From Tenacibaculum dicentrarchi (GTDB taxonomy: Bacteria > Bacteroidota > Bacteroidia > Flavobacteriales > Flavobacteriaceae), in contig NZ_OESZ01000012.1 of the NCBI RefSeq assembly GCF_900239345.1, positions 124,001 to 188,000 of the forward strand: a stretch of 64,000 nt of DNA. The letters are read 5' to 3'. The notes beneath the pieces are model-generated. The model saw nothing but the letters and a program-made list of their open reading frames with translations. It was not told the DNA's origin and ran no database searches. The number at the start of each line of letters is the position of its first letter. Positions within the stretch are counted from its first letter, which is position 1. Made by a program: the position numbers and the translations under genes. Shown here piece by piece: positions 36,311-45,888 of this stretch.

Positions 36311-37057
36311 CTATTCTGATACTTTTTTTAATTGAATTTTTTTAATAGTTTCTGTTGTTGCAGCAGTTACCGATAGCGGTAAAACTAGTAATACGCCTAT
36401 AAACGGTACTAATAAAAATAAGATAAATACCAAGCCATTTCCTACCGCTGTTCCTTTATTTTCTTTTACAAACTCAATACTTTTTTTGTATTTAAAATGA
36501 CGTTCTAAGGTGTAATCCATATTACCAAAACCTGCATAATAGGCTTGTATCAAAAATAATAATACAGTTGAAAACAGCCCTATTACAGGTATTAAACTTA
36601 GCAACAAAACAGGAATCGTTACAAGTAATTCACGTAGTAAATTTCGGATATTTATTCGAACTCCTCTTATTAACTGCTCTTGAAAAGATGTTTTTCGGTG
36701 GTTGTGATTTCCGGTAGTTAAATACGCTTCAATCTTTTCTGATACAGGGCTCATAAAGGGTGCCGATAATGCCATAACAATATGTTTGTAAAGTATTAAC
36801 CCAATAAGTAAAATTGATAATCCGCTTAAGAAAGTACTGATTACCTCAAAGGTTTGTTTGCCAAAATCCCATTTCCAAAAATTAGCGATATAATGCCCTA
36901 CATCATCTGAAAAAGTATAAGCTGAACTTGCAATTATAATAGCGGTAAAAACACTTATTAATATCGGAATTATAAAATAATTCCATAATTTTAATTTTGA
37001 TATTAATTGAAAAGCCCCGAAATAAGCTTTTATTGCTTGTAGTATATTTTTAATCAT
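36311..37057 (-). CDS. EI24/CysZ-like multipass membrane protein
   Basis: 248 residues with about four membrane segments (near 27-50, 72-95, 140-170 and 205-232). The N-terminal KAYFGAFQLISKLKLWNY and the paired central helices match the EI24 (CysZ/DUF540-like) family. CysZ imports sulfate in proteobacteria; here the location inside the heme locus and lack of cysteine genes make that role uncertain. Preceded by a terminator after the thioredoxin-like gene. Confidence 0.75.
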   Translation of the reverse strand: MIKNILQAIKAYFGAFQLISKLKLWNYFIIPILISVFTAIIIASSAYTFSDDVGHYIANFWKWDFGKQTFEVISTFLSGLSILLIGLILYKHIVMALSAPFMSPVSEKIEAYLTTGNHNHRKTSFQEQLIRGVRINIRNLLRELLVTIPVLLLSLIPVIGLFSTVLLFLIQAYYAGFGNMDYTLERHFKYKKSIEFVKENKGTAVGNGLVFILFLLVPFIGVLLVLPLSVTAATTETIKKIQLKKVSE

Positions 37058-37078
37058 TTTTATTATTTTAACTAAAAT

Positions 37079-37112
37079 AAAAACCTCTTTCCAATAAAAG
37101 AAAGAGGTTTTT
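37079..37112. terminator. Terminator between the TlpA-like and EI24 genes
   Basis: AAAAACCTCTTTC and GAAAGAGGTTTTT form a 13-bp stem with an 8-nt loop, flanked by A/T runs; it follows the minus-strand gene ending at 37161. Confidence 0.82.
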
Positions 37113-37160
37113 AAATATTTTTACTATATTTTCAATGTATTCTTAAAGTAAAATCAGAAT

Positions 37161-37778
37161 TTATTTGATTACCGCTTTAATAAAATTATCTAATTCTTGT
37201 TCGTTAATTTTATTAACTTCATCCCATCCCATCTTTTTGGTTGGCGATAAAGCACCTCTTTTAAAGTCTAGAATTCGTTTTTTATCGGTAATTAAATATG
37301 CCGACGGATAATCTAACTTATGAATAAAACCTGCTACTTTTAAAGAAGATCTATTTTCTAGTTTTTCGGTAGAAGGAACTAAAAAGATTCTTTTATCAAG
37401 TTTTTCTGCCATTCTAGCAACACCTTTTTCTAAATCTGAAAAAAGCATGATAAATTTTACTTTACCGTCATACTTTTCTACCATTTTATTCAGTGCAGGA
37501 ATTTCTCCCCAACAAGGTGCACACCATGTGGCAGCAGCTAATAAAACAATAGGAATATCAATAGCTTCAGTACTTATTGTTTCTCCTTTAATTGATGTAA
37601 AATTATAATTAGAAATATATTTATCTTTAATACAATTATACACCACATCGTCTAACATTGCAACATCATTACTTCCCGTAGAAATACACTGATCAACAAT
37701 ATCTTTGTAATAAATTCTCTTTTGAGAAAAACCTTGCGTTGCTAGTAATAAAGTTAATATAAGTACTATTTTATTCAT
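37161..37778 (-). CDS. TlpA-like periplasmic thioredoxin-family protein
   Basis: 205 residues: signal peptide (1-19, cleaved after FSQ) and a thioredoxin-like domain with the redox motif WCAPC near residue 84 (ATWCAPCWGEIPALNKM). Probably a periplasmic thiol-disulfide oxidoreductase. It sits 29 bp after hemE in the heme run, which could point to a role in heme or cytochrome handling, though this is only inference. Terminator follows. Confidence 0.82.
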   Translation of the reverse strand: MNKIVLILTLLLATQGFSQKRIYYKDIVDQCISTGSNDVAMLDDVVYNCIKDKYISNYNFTSIKGETISTEAIDIPIVLLAAATWCAPCWGEIPALNKMVEKYDGKVKFIMLFSDLEKGVARMAEKLDKRIFLVPSTEKLENRSSLKVAGFIHKLDYPSAYLITDKKRILDFKRGALSPTKKMGWDEVNKINEQELDNFIKAVIK

Positions 37779-37807
37779 TTTTAATAATTTAAAAGGGGGT
37801 TACATTT

Positions 37808-38833
37808 TTAAACCTTATACTCTTTTACCGCATCGATAAATGCCTTTGCATTTTCAAGCGGAATATTAGGTAAAATTCCGTGCCCTAAGTTAACAATATA
37901 TTTGTCTTTACCAAACTCATTTATCATTTGGTGTACCATTTTTTTAATTTCAGCTGGTGGTGATAATAGTCTAGAAGGATCAAAATTACCTTGTAACGTA
38001 ATATTTCCTCCTGTTAAATAACGTGCGTTTCTAGGTGAACATGTCCAGTCAACACCTAAGGCTGAAGCATTTGAATTTGCCATTTTATCTAAAGCAAACC
38101 AACATCCTTTTCCAAAAGCAATAACTGGAGCATCGTCTTTTAATGCTTCAATTATTTGATTAATGTATTGCCATGAAAATTCATGATAATCAGTTGGTGA
38201 TAACATTCCACCCCATGAGTCAAAAACTTGAACAGCATCTACCCCTGCTTTTACTTTTGCTTTTAAATAAGCAATTGTAGTCTCTGTTATTTTACTAAGC
38301 AATTGGTGTGCCAAAACTGGTTTTGTAAAACAAAATTCTTTTGCTTTATCAAAATTCTTTGATCCTTGCCCTTGTACAACGTAACATAAAATAGTCCATG
38401 GTGAACCTGCAAAACCAATTAAAGGAACTTCATCATTTAATTTTTCTTTAGTTGCTTTTATCGCCTGCATTACATAGTCTAATTCTATGTTTACATCAGG
38501 AACAACAACGGTATCTAACCCTTTTTGATCTCTAATCGGGTTTGGTAAATAAGGACCAAAATCAGGTTTCATTTGCACCTCAATATTCATCGCCTGTGGA
38601 ATCACTAAAATATCAGAAAATAAAATAGCTGCATCCATTCCGTATCTGCGAATAGGTTGCACAGTAATTTCTGATGCTAATTCAGGAGTTCTACAACGCG
38701 TAAAAAAATCGTATTTCTTTTTTATTTCTTGAAATTCTGGTAAATAACGCCCAGCTTGACGCATCATCCAAACTGGCGGGCGATCTACAGTTTCTCCTTT
38801 TAATGCTCTTAAAAATAAATCGTTTTTTATCAT
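37808..38833 (-). CDS. hemE: Uroporphyrinogen decarboxylase
   Basis: 341 residues that remove four carboxyl groups from uroporphyrinogen III to give coproporphyrinogen III. The N-terminal signature [16 protein letters not shown] (residues 19-34) holds the substrate-binding arginines; [16 protein letters not shown] is the second family marker, and [12 protein letters not shown] the C-terminal one. Normal length. 72 bp after hemL and 29 bp before the thioredoxin-like gene. Confidence 0.97.
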   Translation of the reverse strand: MIKNDLFLRALKGETVDRPPVWMMRQAGRYLPEFQEIKKKYDFFTRCRTPELASEITVQPIRRYGMDAAILFSDILVIPQAMNIEVQMKPDFGPYLPNPIRDQKGLDTVVVPDVNIELDYVMQAIKATKEKLNDEVPLIGFAGSPWTILCYVVQGQGSKNFDKAKEFCFTKPVLAHQLLSKITETTIAYLKAKVKAGVDAVQVFDSWGGMLSPTDYHEFSWQYINQIIEALKDDAPVIAFGKGCWFALDKMANSNASALGVDWTCSPRNARYLTGGNITLQGNFDPSRLLSPPAEIKKMVHQMINEFGKDKYIVNLGHGILPNIPLENAKAFIDAVKEYKV

Positions 38834-38905
38834 TTTATGCTTTTTTGCTAGCTGTTCATTTTTAATTCGTTTAATGTAAAAATTAACCGATAGCTATTTT
38901 ATTAT

Positions 38906-40195
38906 TTATATTTTAGAAACCGCTTCCATTGCTTTATCAATAGCTTTTGAAACCTTTTTTATGTCTTTTTTTGTTAAAGCCGATGTTAAAAACCAAGCCT
39001 CAAACTGTGATGGCGGTAAAAATACGCCGTTTTTTATCATTGCCCAAAAGAAGGTTGCAAATTTATTGGTATCTGATGTTTGTGCTTGTTCAAAATTAGT
39101 TACCCTAACATTTGTAAAAAATGGATTAACCATAGAACCAAATCTATTTACAGTAATATCTACCCCATATTTTTTAGCTGATGCCAATAAAAGCTCTTCA
39201 ATAGTTTGTGCTATTTTATCAAATTTATCATACGGATTTTGTTTCTTTAATTCAGTTAAAGTAGCAATACCTCCTGCCATAGCAATTGGATTTCCACTTA
39301 ATGTTCCTGCCTGATACATTCCTCCTAAGGGTGCAACTTCTTGCATAATTTCGTTACGAGCTCCGTAAGCTCCTACTGGGAAACCACCACCGATTACCTT
39401 TCCTAAACACGTAATATCCGCTTCTACTCCTAATAATTCTTGTGCACCACCAAATTTAGAACGGAAACCTGTCATAACCTCATCAACAATTAATAAAGCT
39501 CCTTTAGATTCTAAATATGATTTTAATTCCTTTAAAAAATCATTTTGAGGAATAACAACTCCCATATTACCTGCAATAGGTTCTAAAATAACCCCAGCAA
39601 TATCATCATGTTCTTCAAAATGTGCTTTTACACTATCTAAATCGTTATAATTAGCAATTAAAGTATTTTTTACAGCACCATCTGGTACTCCTTTACTTCC
39701 TGGTAAACTTAAAGTAGCCAAACCAGAACCAGCAGCAACTAATAACGCATCTTGATGCCCGTGGTAGCAACCTGCAAATTTTATAATTTTATCTTTTCCT
39801 GTAAAAGCTCTAGCCAAACGGATTCCGCTTAAAACAGCTTCTGTTCCTGAATTTACAAAACGAACTTTATCCATCCCTGGAAAAGCATCACATACTATTT
39901 TTGCTAATTTAATTTCATTTTCTGTAGATGCACCAAAAGAATACCCATTTTTCAAGGCTTTTTTAATAGCTTTTTCAACTTTTTTATGACGATGTCCTAA
40001 AATCATCGGTCCGTAAGAAAGTACTAAATCTACATAGGTATTATTATCAACATCTGTAATTTTAGATCCTTTTGCTTTTTTGATAAACAACGGATTACCT
40101 CCTACTGATGAAAATGCTCTTACAGGAGAATTTACAGCCCCTACAAGATTTACCAATCCTTTTTTATATAGATTTTGTGATTTTTTAAATTCCAT
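38906..40195 (-). CDS. hemL: Glutamate-1-semialdehyde 2,1-aminomutase
   Basis: 429 residues, PLP-dependent class III aminotransferase fold, converting glutamate-1-semialdehyde to 5-aminolevulinate. Markers are VRFVNSGTEAVLSGIRLARA, VDEVMTGFRSKFGG and the PLP-lysine loop TCLGKVIGGGFPVGAYG (Lys near residue 267). The start MEFKKSQNLYKKG is normal. Together with hemA it shows that the C5 route to aminolevulinate is used. Confidence 0.96.
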   Translation of the reverse strand: MEFKKSQNLYKKGLVNLVGAVNSPVRAFSSVGGNPLFIKKAKGSKITDVDNNTYVDLVLSYGPMILGHRHKKVEKAIKKALKNGYSFGASTENEIKLAKIVCDAFPGMDKVRFVNSGTEAVLSGIRLARAFTGKDKIIKFAGCYHGHQDALLVAAGSGLATLSLPGSKGVPDGAVKNTLIANYNDLDSVKAHFEEHDDIAGVILEPIAGNMGVVIPQNDFLKELKSYLESKGALLIVDEVMTGFRSKFGGAQELLGVEADITCLGKVIGGGFPVGAYGARNEIMQEVAPLGGMYQAGTLSGNPIAMAGGIATLTELKKQNPYDKFDKIAQTIEELLLASAKKYGVDITVNRFGSMVNPFFTNVRVTNFEQAQTSDTNKFATFFWAMIKNGVFLPPSQFEAWFLTSALTKKDIKKVSKAIDKAMEAVSKI

Positions 40196-40335
40196 TTTTA
40201 TAGTTTTTTTAAAATCATATTTTATAGAATTTTATATAAAATAAAAATGTATCAAAAAAGGTATAAAACTAACTTCTTTGATACAAATCTATTCTTTTTT
40301 AAAAATTCACTAAATATGACAATTCGTATTTTGTT

Positions 40336-41301
40336 TTATTTTCTATTCAATACTCTTGCTGCTTCTTTAGCAAAATAAGTAATAATAATATCTGCTCCTG
40401 CTCTTTTCATCGACAATAAGCTTTCCATCATCACTTTTTCGCCATCAATCCAACCTTTTTCAGCTGCTGCTTTTATCATTGAATATTCTCCACTTACATT
40501 ATAACATGCAATTGGTCGGTCAAAATTATTTTTTAAATCTCTAATGATATCTAAATAAGATAAAGCTGGCTTTACCATTAAAATATCTGCTCCTTCTTGG
40601 TCATCAAAAGTTGCTTCACGCATTCCTTCATCTCTATTAGAAGCATCCATTTGATACGTTCTTCTATCACCAAAAGAAGGTGCTGAATCTACCGCTTCTC
40701 TAAAAGGGCCATAAAATGCTGATGCGTACTTCACAGAATATCCCATAATTGGTAAGTTTGCAAAGCTAGTATTATCAAGAGATTCTCTCATCATGGCAAT
40801 TGTTCCGTCCATCATTCCTGACGGCGCAACCATATCTGCTCCTGCACGTGCATGTGAAATAGTTTGTTTTGCTAGATTTACTAGAGTGGCATCATTATCA
40901 ACATCGTTATTATGAATAACACCACAATGACCGTGCGATGTATATTCACAAAAACAAACATCAGTAATTACATATAATTCAGGGTAATTCTTTTTGATAA
41001 AACGGATTGCTTGTTGCATAACTCCGTTATCATTCCACGTTTCAGTTCCTTCATTATCTTTTTCAGATGGTATTCCGAATAATAAAACAGCAGGAATATT
41101 TAATTCGACAACCTCATCCAATTCTTTAGAAATTCTATCCAAAGAAAAACGTTTTATACCAGGCATAGAGCCTATTTCGGTTTCGATATTTTCACCTTCT
41201 TCAATAAATAAAGGATACACAAAATCATCAACAGATACTTTTGTTTCTCTAACTAATCTTCTAATTCCTTCGGTTTTTCTAAGTCTTCTTGTACGAAACA
41301 T
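40336..41301 (-). CDS. hemB: Porphobilinogen synthase (delta-aminolevulinic acid dehydratase)
   Basis: 321 residues condensing two aminolevulinate molecules to porphobilinogen. The metal-site region is [14 protein letters not shown] (three cysteines, zinc type), the first active-site lysine is in [13 protein letters not shown] and the Schiff-base lysine is in [11 protein letters not shown]. Start and length are normal. Separated from hemCD by a terminator-like hairpin. Confidence 0.97.
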   Translation of the reverse strand: MFRTRRLRKTEGIRRLVRETKVSVDDFVYPLFIEEGENIETEIGSMPGIKRFSLDRISKELDEVVELNIPAVLLFGIPSEKDNEGTETWNDNGVMQQAIRFIKKNYPELYVITDVCFCEYTSHGHCGVIHNNDVDNDATLVNLAKQTISHARAGADMVAPSGMMDGTIAMMRESLDNTSFANLPIMGYSVKYASAFYGPFREAVDSAPSFGDRRTYQMDASNRDEGMREATFDDQEGADILMVKPALSYLDIIRDLKNNFDRPIACYNVSGEYSMIKAAAEKGWIDGEKVMMESLLSMKRAGADIIITYFAKEAARVLNRK

Positions 41302-41320
41302 AACAATATATTTTAATAAA

Positions 41321-41355
41321 ATTAAGCGTATTTAATATTTATAAATACGCTTAAT
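41321..41355. terminator. Terminator between hemCD and hemB
   Basis: ATTAAGCGTATTTA...TAAATACGCTTAAT is a 14-bp stem. On the minus strand it follows the hemCD stop codon by 9 bp and leads into a T-rich tract. It also lies in the hemB leader. Confidence 0.65.
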
Positions 41356-41364
41356 TTCATTTTT

Positions 41365-42951
41365 TTATTCTTTTATAAAATGTGTATTTACTAATTTAAC
41401 AACACTTTCTACGGTTGGTAATTTAGCAACTTGTACATTTTCGAAATATTTACGAGCTTCTTTTGCAGTACTTTCACCAATACAAAAGGCTATTTTATTT
41501 GCCTTATTTTCTTGCATATAACTTTCAACTGTTGATGGGCTATAGAATAACACACCATTTACAGTATCATCAACTTTAGATGAACTAAGAGTTGTTTTGT
41601 ACGCTTCTACTTCGTTTACCGTAATTCCGCTTTCTTTTAACGTATTTGGTAAGGTATCTAAACGTAAATCACTACAAAAATAGGTTACAGATTGTCCTTT
41701 TATTTCAGTTGATAAATAAGCTGCTAATTTTGTAGCATTTCTTTCTGATTTTACGACACTTCCTATTTTTTGCTCAATTAATTTTTTGGTTCTACGCCCA
41801 ACGCAATAAATATTTTTGAATTTTAATTCTTCCGAAGAAAATGAATTTGCAATTGCTTCTACCCCATTTTGACTGGTGATAATTACATTTTCAATTTCAT
41901 TTTTAACTACTTTAGGAGCAATTCTGTTAAAACGAATTTTAATAAAATCACTATCTTGAACATCAATTGATGACTCAACTAATCCTTTTTGAATTTCAGA
42001 TAATTTTTTAGTAGAATAAATAGCGAAGTCTTTTTCTTCTTCTACATTTTTTATCATTAATTCTTTACCTCCTTTATTGATAATATAATCGGCACAATCT
42101 TTTGCTAAAAAACGATGACGCCCAACTTTAGCATTTTTTGTTACAGATATTTTCTTTTTACCATCTTCACTTAATAATAAACCTTTAAAGTTTATTTCTT
42201 CAGTTTTAGGGTCAACGTATGCAATTGCACCAATTGGCGCAGTACAACCGCCTTCTAATAAGTTTAAAAATTCACGTTCAATACCTACACAAATTTGTGT
42301 TTCGTAATGATTTAATTGTTCACAAGCATCTCTAGAAAAATCATCATTACTCGAAACAGTAATCATAATTGCTCCTTGCGCTGGTGCAGGAATCATCCAC
42401 GATAAGTTAATTGCTCCTTCTGGTCGCTTTCCTAATCTTTCTAATCCTGCGGCAGCAAAAATAGCGCCGTTCCATTGGTTATCTTCTAATTTTTGTAAAC
42501 GTGTGTTTACATTTCCTCTTAAACCAACTACTTCGTGCGTAGGGTAACGGTTTAACCATTGTGCTTTTCTACGTAAACTACCTGTTGCAATAACAGCGTT
42601 TGGTTGCCCAAAAAACTCTTCATTATCTTTTAATAGTAAAATATCGTTGTAATTTGCACGTTTTAAAACAGCTCCTTGAATAATTCCTTCAGGTAAAACC
42701 GTTGGAACATCTTTTAATGAATGTACGGCAATATCAATATCACCACCTAACATAGCAAGGTCTAAATTTTTAGTAAAAACACCTGTAATTCCTAATTCGT
42801 GTAACGGCGTATCTAAATCAAGATCTCCTGTTGATTTTATTGGAACTATTTCACATTCGTACCCTAATTCCTCTAATTCTTTACGAACTTTGTTTGCTTG
42901 CCACATAGCCAATTGGCTATCTCGTGTACCTATTTTAATTGTCTTCTGCAT
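41365..42951 (-). CDS. hemC: Fused hydroxymethylbilane synthase and uroporphyrinogen-III synthase (HemC-HemD)
   Basis: 528 residues in one frame. The HemC part (1 to about 305) has IGTRDSQLAMWQA, TGSLRRKAQW, GLRGNVNTRLQKLEDN and the dipyrromethane cofactor cysteine Cys236 in LLEGGCTAPIGA. The HemD part (about 310-528, starting near FAIYSTKKLSE) has the variable two-lobe pattern with VIITSQNGVEAI and VLFYSPSTVESY. It makes uroporphyrinogen III from four porphobilinogen molecules in one polypeptide. The gene overlaps hemA by 17 bp, so translation is probably coupled. Such fusions occur in Bacteroidota and some Firmicutes. Confidence 0.93.
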   Translation of the reverse strand: MQKTIKIGTRDSQLAMWQANKVRKELEELGYECEIVPIKSTGDLDLDTPLHELGITGVFTKNLDLAMLGGDIDIAVHSLKDVPTVLPEGIIQGAVLKRANYNDILLLKDNEEFFGQPNAVIATGSLRRKAQWLNRYPTHEVVGLRGNVNTRLQKLEDNQWNGAIFAAAGLERLGKRPEGAINLSWMIPAPAQGAIMITVSSNDDFSRDACEQLNHYETQICVGIEREFLNLLEGGCTAPIGAIAYVDPKTEEINFKGLLLSEDGKKKISVTKNAKVGRHRFLAKDCADYIINKGGKELMIKNVEEEKDFAIYSTKKLSEIQKGLVESSIDVQDSDFIKIRFNRIAPKVVKNEIENVIITSQNGVEAIANSFSSEELKFKNIYCVGRRTKKLIEQKIGSVVKSERNATKLAAYLSTEIKGQSVTYFCSDLRLDTLPNTLKESGITVNEVEAYKTTLSSSKVDDTVNGVLFYSPSTVESYMQENKANKIAFCIGESTAKEARKYFENVQVAKLPTVESVVKLVNTHFIKE

Positions 42952-44203
42952 GGATAGTTTCTAAATTTGCCCCAAACACTTTTGCCATTACCTCTATACT
43001 ATTAGTGACAGAAGTTTCTTCGGTTTTTAAGTGTTTCACAAATTGTGTGGTTATTTTTTGAATAAATCTTGATGTAATTACTTCAGCTTGCGATTCGTCA
43101 AAATCTTTTATTTTTTTCTTATGAAAAGCGATTTCATCTTGTTGAATAGTTTTTAACGATTCTTTTAACGCCGTAATTGCGGGTGTAAATTTACGATGAT
43201 TTAACCACTCTTTGAACTCATTTTTATAGATTTCTATAATTTTTTCTGCTACAGGTACTTCTTGCTGACGAATAGCCAATGTTTCATCTGTTATTTTTGA
43301 TAATTCATCAACATTTATTAGCGTAACATTTGGTAAATCGGCAACTTCTTTCGATACGTTTGCAGGCATTGATAAATCTAAAATTAAAAGCGGTTTTTTT
43401 GTTAAAACATGTTCTCTTTTAATGGTTGCCTGAGCCGCACCTGTTGATACGATTAGCACATCGGTATTTGCGATTTCTTTAGTTAAGTTTTCGAATTTCG
43501 CATTTTGAATAGCTGGATGCTCTTTTACAAATTCAATAGCTTTTTCTTCGGTTCTATTAACTAAACGTACTGATTTATTTTGGGTATATTCTGCTAAATT
43601 TTTACAGGTATGTTTTCCCATTTTACCTAAGCCAAAAACCAACATATTTTTAGCATTATAACTTGGTAAGTTTTTAATAAGATACTGAACTGCTGCGTAA
43701 GAAACTGATGTTGTTCCCGAACTTAACTTAGTTTCATTTTTCACACGCTTACTTGCTTGCATTACGTGGTTTAATAAACGCTCAAAATACGCATTTACCG
43801 TTCCTATTTCTTTTGCTAATTTAAAAGCCTGACGTAACTGCCCAACAATTTCATAATCGCCTAATATTTGGCTATCTAAACCTGTTCCCATTCTAAAGAG
43901 GTGGCGAATTGCTTCGTTATTCTTATAAACGTTTGATACTTCTGCAAATTCTTCAATTGCTCCGTTAGAATATTTACACAATAGACTTATTAACTGAAAA
44001 GGATGCGCTGCAAAACCTGTAATTTCGGTTCTGTTACAGGTTGACAACACAAAAATGCCATCAATTCCAATTTGTTTTGCATCTTCTAAAAGTGCTATTT
44101 GGTTTTCTTTCGAAATACTAAATTTACCTCGAATACTTGCATCAGCTTTTTTATAGCTAACACCTATATTGTATAAATTCTTGTTATGTTTATCTGTTGC
44201 CAT
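42935..44203 (-). CDS. hemA: Glutamyl-tRNA reductase
   Basis: 422 residues that reduce glutamyl-tRNA to glutamate-1-semialdehyde with NADPH, committing glutamate to tetrapyrroles. The catalytic cysteine is Cys56 in LSTCNRTEITGF; the NADPH domain shows VFGLGKMGKHTCKNL; the C-terminal dimerisation helix bundle is present. First gene of the minus-strand heme run, divergent from the AraC regulator over 209 bp. Confidence 0.96.
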   Translation of the reverse strand: MATDKHNKNLYNIGVSYKKADASIRGKFSISKENQIALLEDAKQIGIDGIFVLSTCNRTEITGFAAHPFQLISLLCKYSNGAIEEFAEVSNVYKNNEAIRHLFRMGTGLDSQILGDYEIVGQLRQAFKLAKEIGTVNAYFERLLNHVMQASKRVKNETKLSSGTTSVSYAAVQYLIKNLPSYNAKNMLVFGLGKMGKHTCKNLAEYTQNKSVRLVNRTEEKAIEFVKEHPAIQNAKFENLTKEIANTDVLIVSTGAAQATIKREHVLTKKPLLILDLSMPANVSKEVADLPNVTLINVDELSKITDETLAIRQQEVPVAEKIIEIYKNEFKEWLNHRKFTPAITALKESLKTIQQDEIAFHKKKIKDFDESQAEVITSRFIQKITTQFVKHLKTEETSVTNSIEVMAKVFGANLETIHAEDN

Positions 44204-44227
44204 TCAGTCTTCTTCAGTAAGGAGTCA

Positions 44228-44235
44228 CAAAAATA
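44228..44235 (-). promoter_or_regulatory. -7 promoter element for hemA
   Basis: TATTTTTG on the minus strand, 24 bp before the hemA ATG, in the 209-bp hemA/araC-type divergent region. Confidence 0.6.
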
Positions 44236-44329
44236 TAAAGATTAAATAAAAAAAAATGTCGCTCAAAGAACTTTTAATGTCGCTTGCTGTTTTTTAGTAT
44301 AAAAACATCTCTAAAACACTTATAAAGTG

Positions 44330-44337
44330 TATTTTTG
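44330..44337 (+). promoter_or_regulatory. -7 promoter element for the AraC-family gene
   Basis: TATTTTTG on the plus strand, 75 bp before the ATG at 44413. Facing the hemA promoter about 95 bp away, which leaves room for a shared operator. Confidence 0.6.
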
Positions 44338-44412
44338 CAGTGAAATCAACTATGGAAGCCAATTCAATTTAGAGTCATTCTAAATAGATTATTTTTAATT
44401 ATATTTTAGACT

Positions 44413-45306
44413 ATGTCAAAAAACATCGCAGAAAGTACGTTTAGAGAAATCATCCTAGAAAAAGGTTTTTTTGTTTTAAAATTTCAAAATAACACTAACG
44501 AAACTGAATTTTACAAAAGAGATATTGACAACTCCTACATACAGTTACATTACTGTGTTAAAGGGAATTGCAAGTTTCATTTTAATAATACTAGCTATAC
44601 ATTTAACGTATTAGATAAACATGTTATCTTTTTGTATAATCCACAGCAAAACCTCCCTATAAACTTAGAAATATTACCGAAAACATCTTTGGTATCTCTT
44701 TTAATTTCTATTGAAAAATTTCATGCTTTATTTTCAAAAGAAGCCAGTTATATTCCTTTTTTAAGTGATGATAATAAGCATAAAAAATATTATGATGATA
44801 CTCAAATTAGCCCAAATACCTTAATGGTTTTACAGCAAATTTTAACGGCAAAAAACCATAGCTCAATGAAAGATCTTTACATAAAAGGGAAAACATACGA
44901 ATTATTAAGCCTTCATTTTGATACTGGTAAAAACACCGAAAATGAATACTGTCCTTTTTTAGTAGATGATCGAGAAATTCAAAAAATTAGACATGCAAAA
45001 GATATTATTATTGCTAAAATGAGTGAGCCCCCTACCCTACAAGAACTTGCTACCGAAGTAGGTTTAAATTTAAAAAAATTAAAAGAAGGCTTTAAACAAA
45101 TATATGGCGATACCGTTTACAGTTTTCTTTTTGATTACAAAATGGAACACGCACGCAAACTTTTAGAAAGCAATAAATTTAACGTAAACGAAGTTGGTTT
45201 ACAACTTGGTTATAGCACTTCTAGCCATTTTATAGCCGCTTTTAAAAAGAAATTTGGCACTACTCCAAAACAATATGTAATTTCTTTACAAGCCAATCAA
45301 AAGTAA
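44413..45306 (+). CDS. AraC-family transcriptional regulator next to hemA
   Basis: 297 residues. The N-terminal cupin-like sensing domain (about 10-120) is followed by a C-terminal double helix-turn-helix (about 195-293; ATEVGLNLKKLKEGFKQIYG and VGLQLGYSTSSHFIAAFKKK, then FGTTPKQY). Being divergent from hemA and upstream of hemH, it is a plausible regulator of the heme genes, but no ligand or operator can be read from the sequence. The next gene starts 6 bp later. Confidence 0.88.
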   Translation: MSKNIAESTFREIILEKGFFVLKFQNNTNETEFYKRDIDNSYIQLHYCVKGNCKFHFNNTSYTFNVLDKHVIFLYNPQQNLPINLEILPKTSLVSLLISIEKFHALFSKEASYIPFLSDDNKHKKYYDDTQISPNTLMVLQQILTAKNHSSMKDLYIKGKTYELLSLHFDTGKNTENEYCPFLVDDREIQKIRHAKDIIIAKMSEPPTLQELATEVGLNLKKLKEGFKQIYGDTVYSFLFDYKMEHARKLLESNKFNVNEVGLQLGYSTSSHFIAAFKKKFGTTPKQYVISLQANQK

Positions 45307-45311
45307 AAAAG

Positions 45312-45833
45312 ATGAAACAACTTACGCATTACGACATAGACAACAAGCAACAAAAATTTCCAATAACCATTGTTTGCGATGCCATACGAACCCCTGAAAA
45401 CATCGGTATGTGTTTTCGTATTGCCGAGAGTTTTGGTGTTCAAAAAATATTTTTACACCAAAGTTCGCCTTCTATTCAAAATAGAAATGTAAAACGTACG
45501 GCTAGAAATACTATTTCGCAAATTGAACATGAAATTTATGATGATTTCAACCAAGTAATTAAACAATTAAAAACCGAAGGGAATACAATTATAGGTATTG
45601 AAATTGCCGATAAAAGCGTACCGCTTCAAAATTTCGATTTTACATCCGAAGAAAAAATAGTACTACTTTTAGGAAGTGAAAGAAATGGCATTGAAAATAT
45701 TAATAATGTTGATGCAACTGTTGCAATCCCTATGTTTGGTAGAAACTCATCAATGAACGTAATACACAGTTTAAGCATTGCTTTATATGAAACAACAAAT
45801 CAATTAAATAAAATAACATTAAATACACAGTAA
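45312..45833 (+). CDS. Short SpoU/TrmH-family RNA methyltransferase
   Basis: 173 residues, a minimal SPOUT domain: motif 1 CDAIRTPENIGMCFRIAESF (residues about 22-41), motif 2 LLLGSERNGI and the knot motif FGRNSSMNVIHSLSIAL. Related to small tRNA 2'-O-methyltransferases. The RNA target is unknown. Embedded between the AraC gene (6 bp) and hemH (56 bp), so it is probably co-transcribed with heme genes. Confidence 0.85.
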   Translation: MKQLTHYDIDNKQQKFPITIVCDAIRTPENIGMCFRIAESFGVQKIFLHQSSPSIQNRNVKRTARNTISQIEHEIYDDFNQVIKQLKTEGNTIIGIEIADKSVPLQNFDFTSEEKIVLLLGSERNGIENINNVDATVAIPMFGRNSSMNVIHSLSIALYETTNQLNKITLNTQ

Positions 45834-45888
45834 ATCAGATTCTTTTAAACAAACCTGCTTTACGTTAGATTGATAAAAAAATAAAAAA

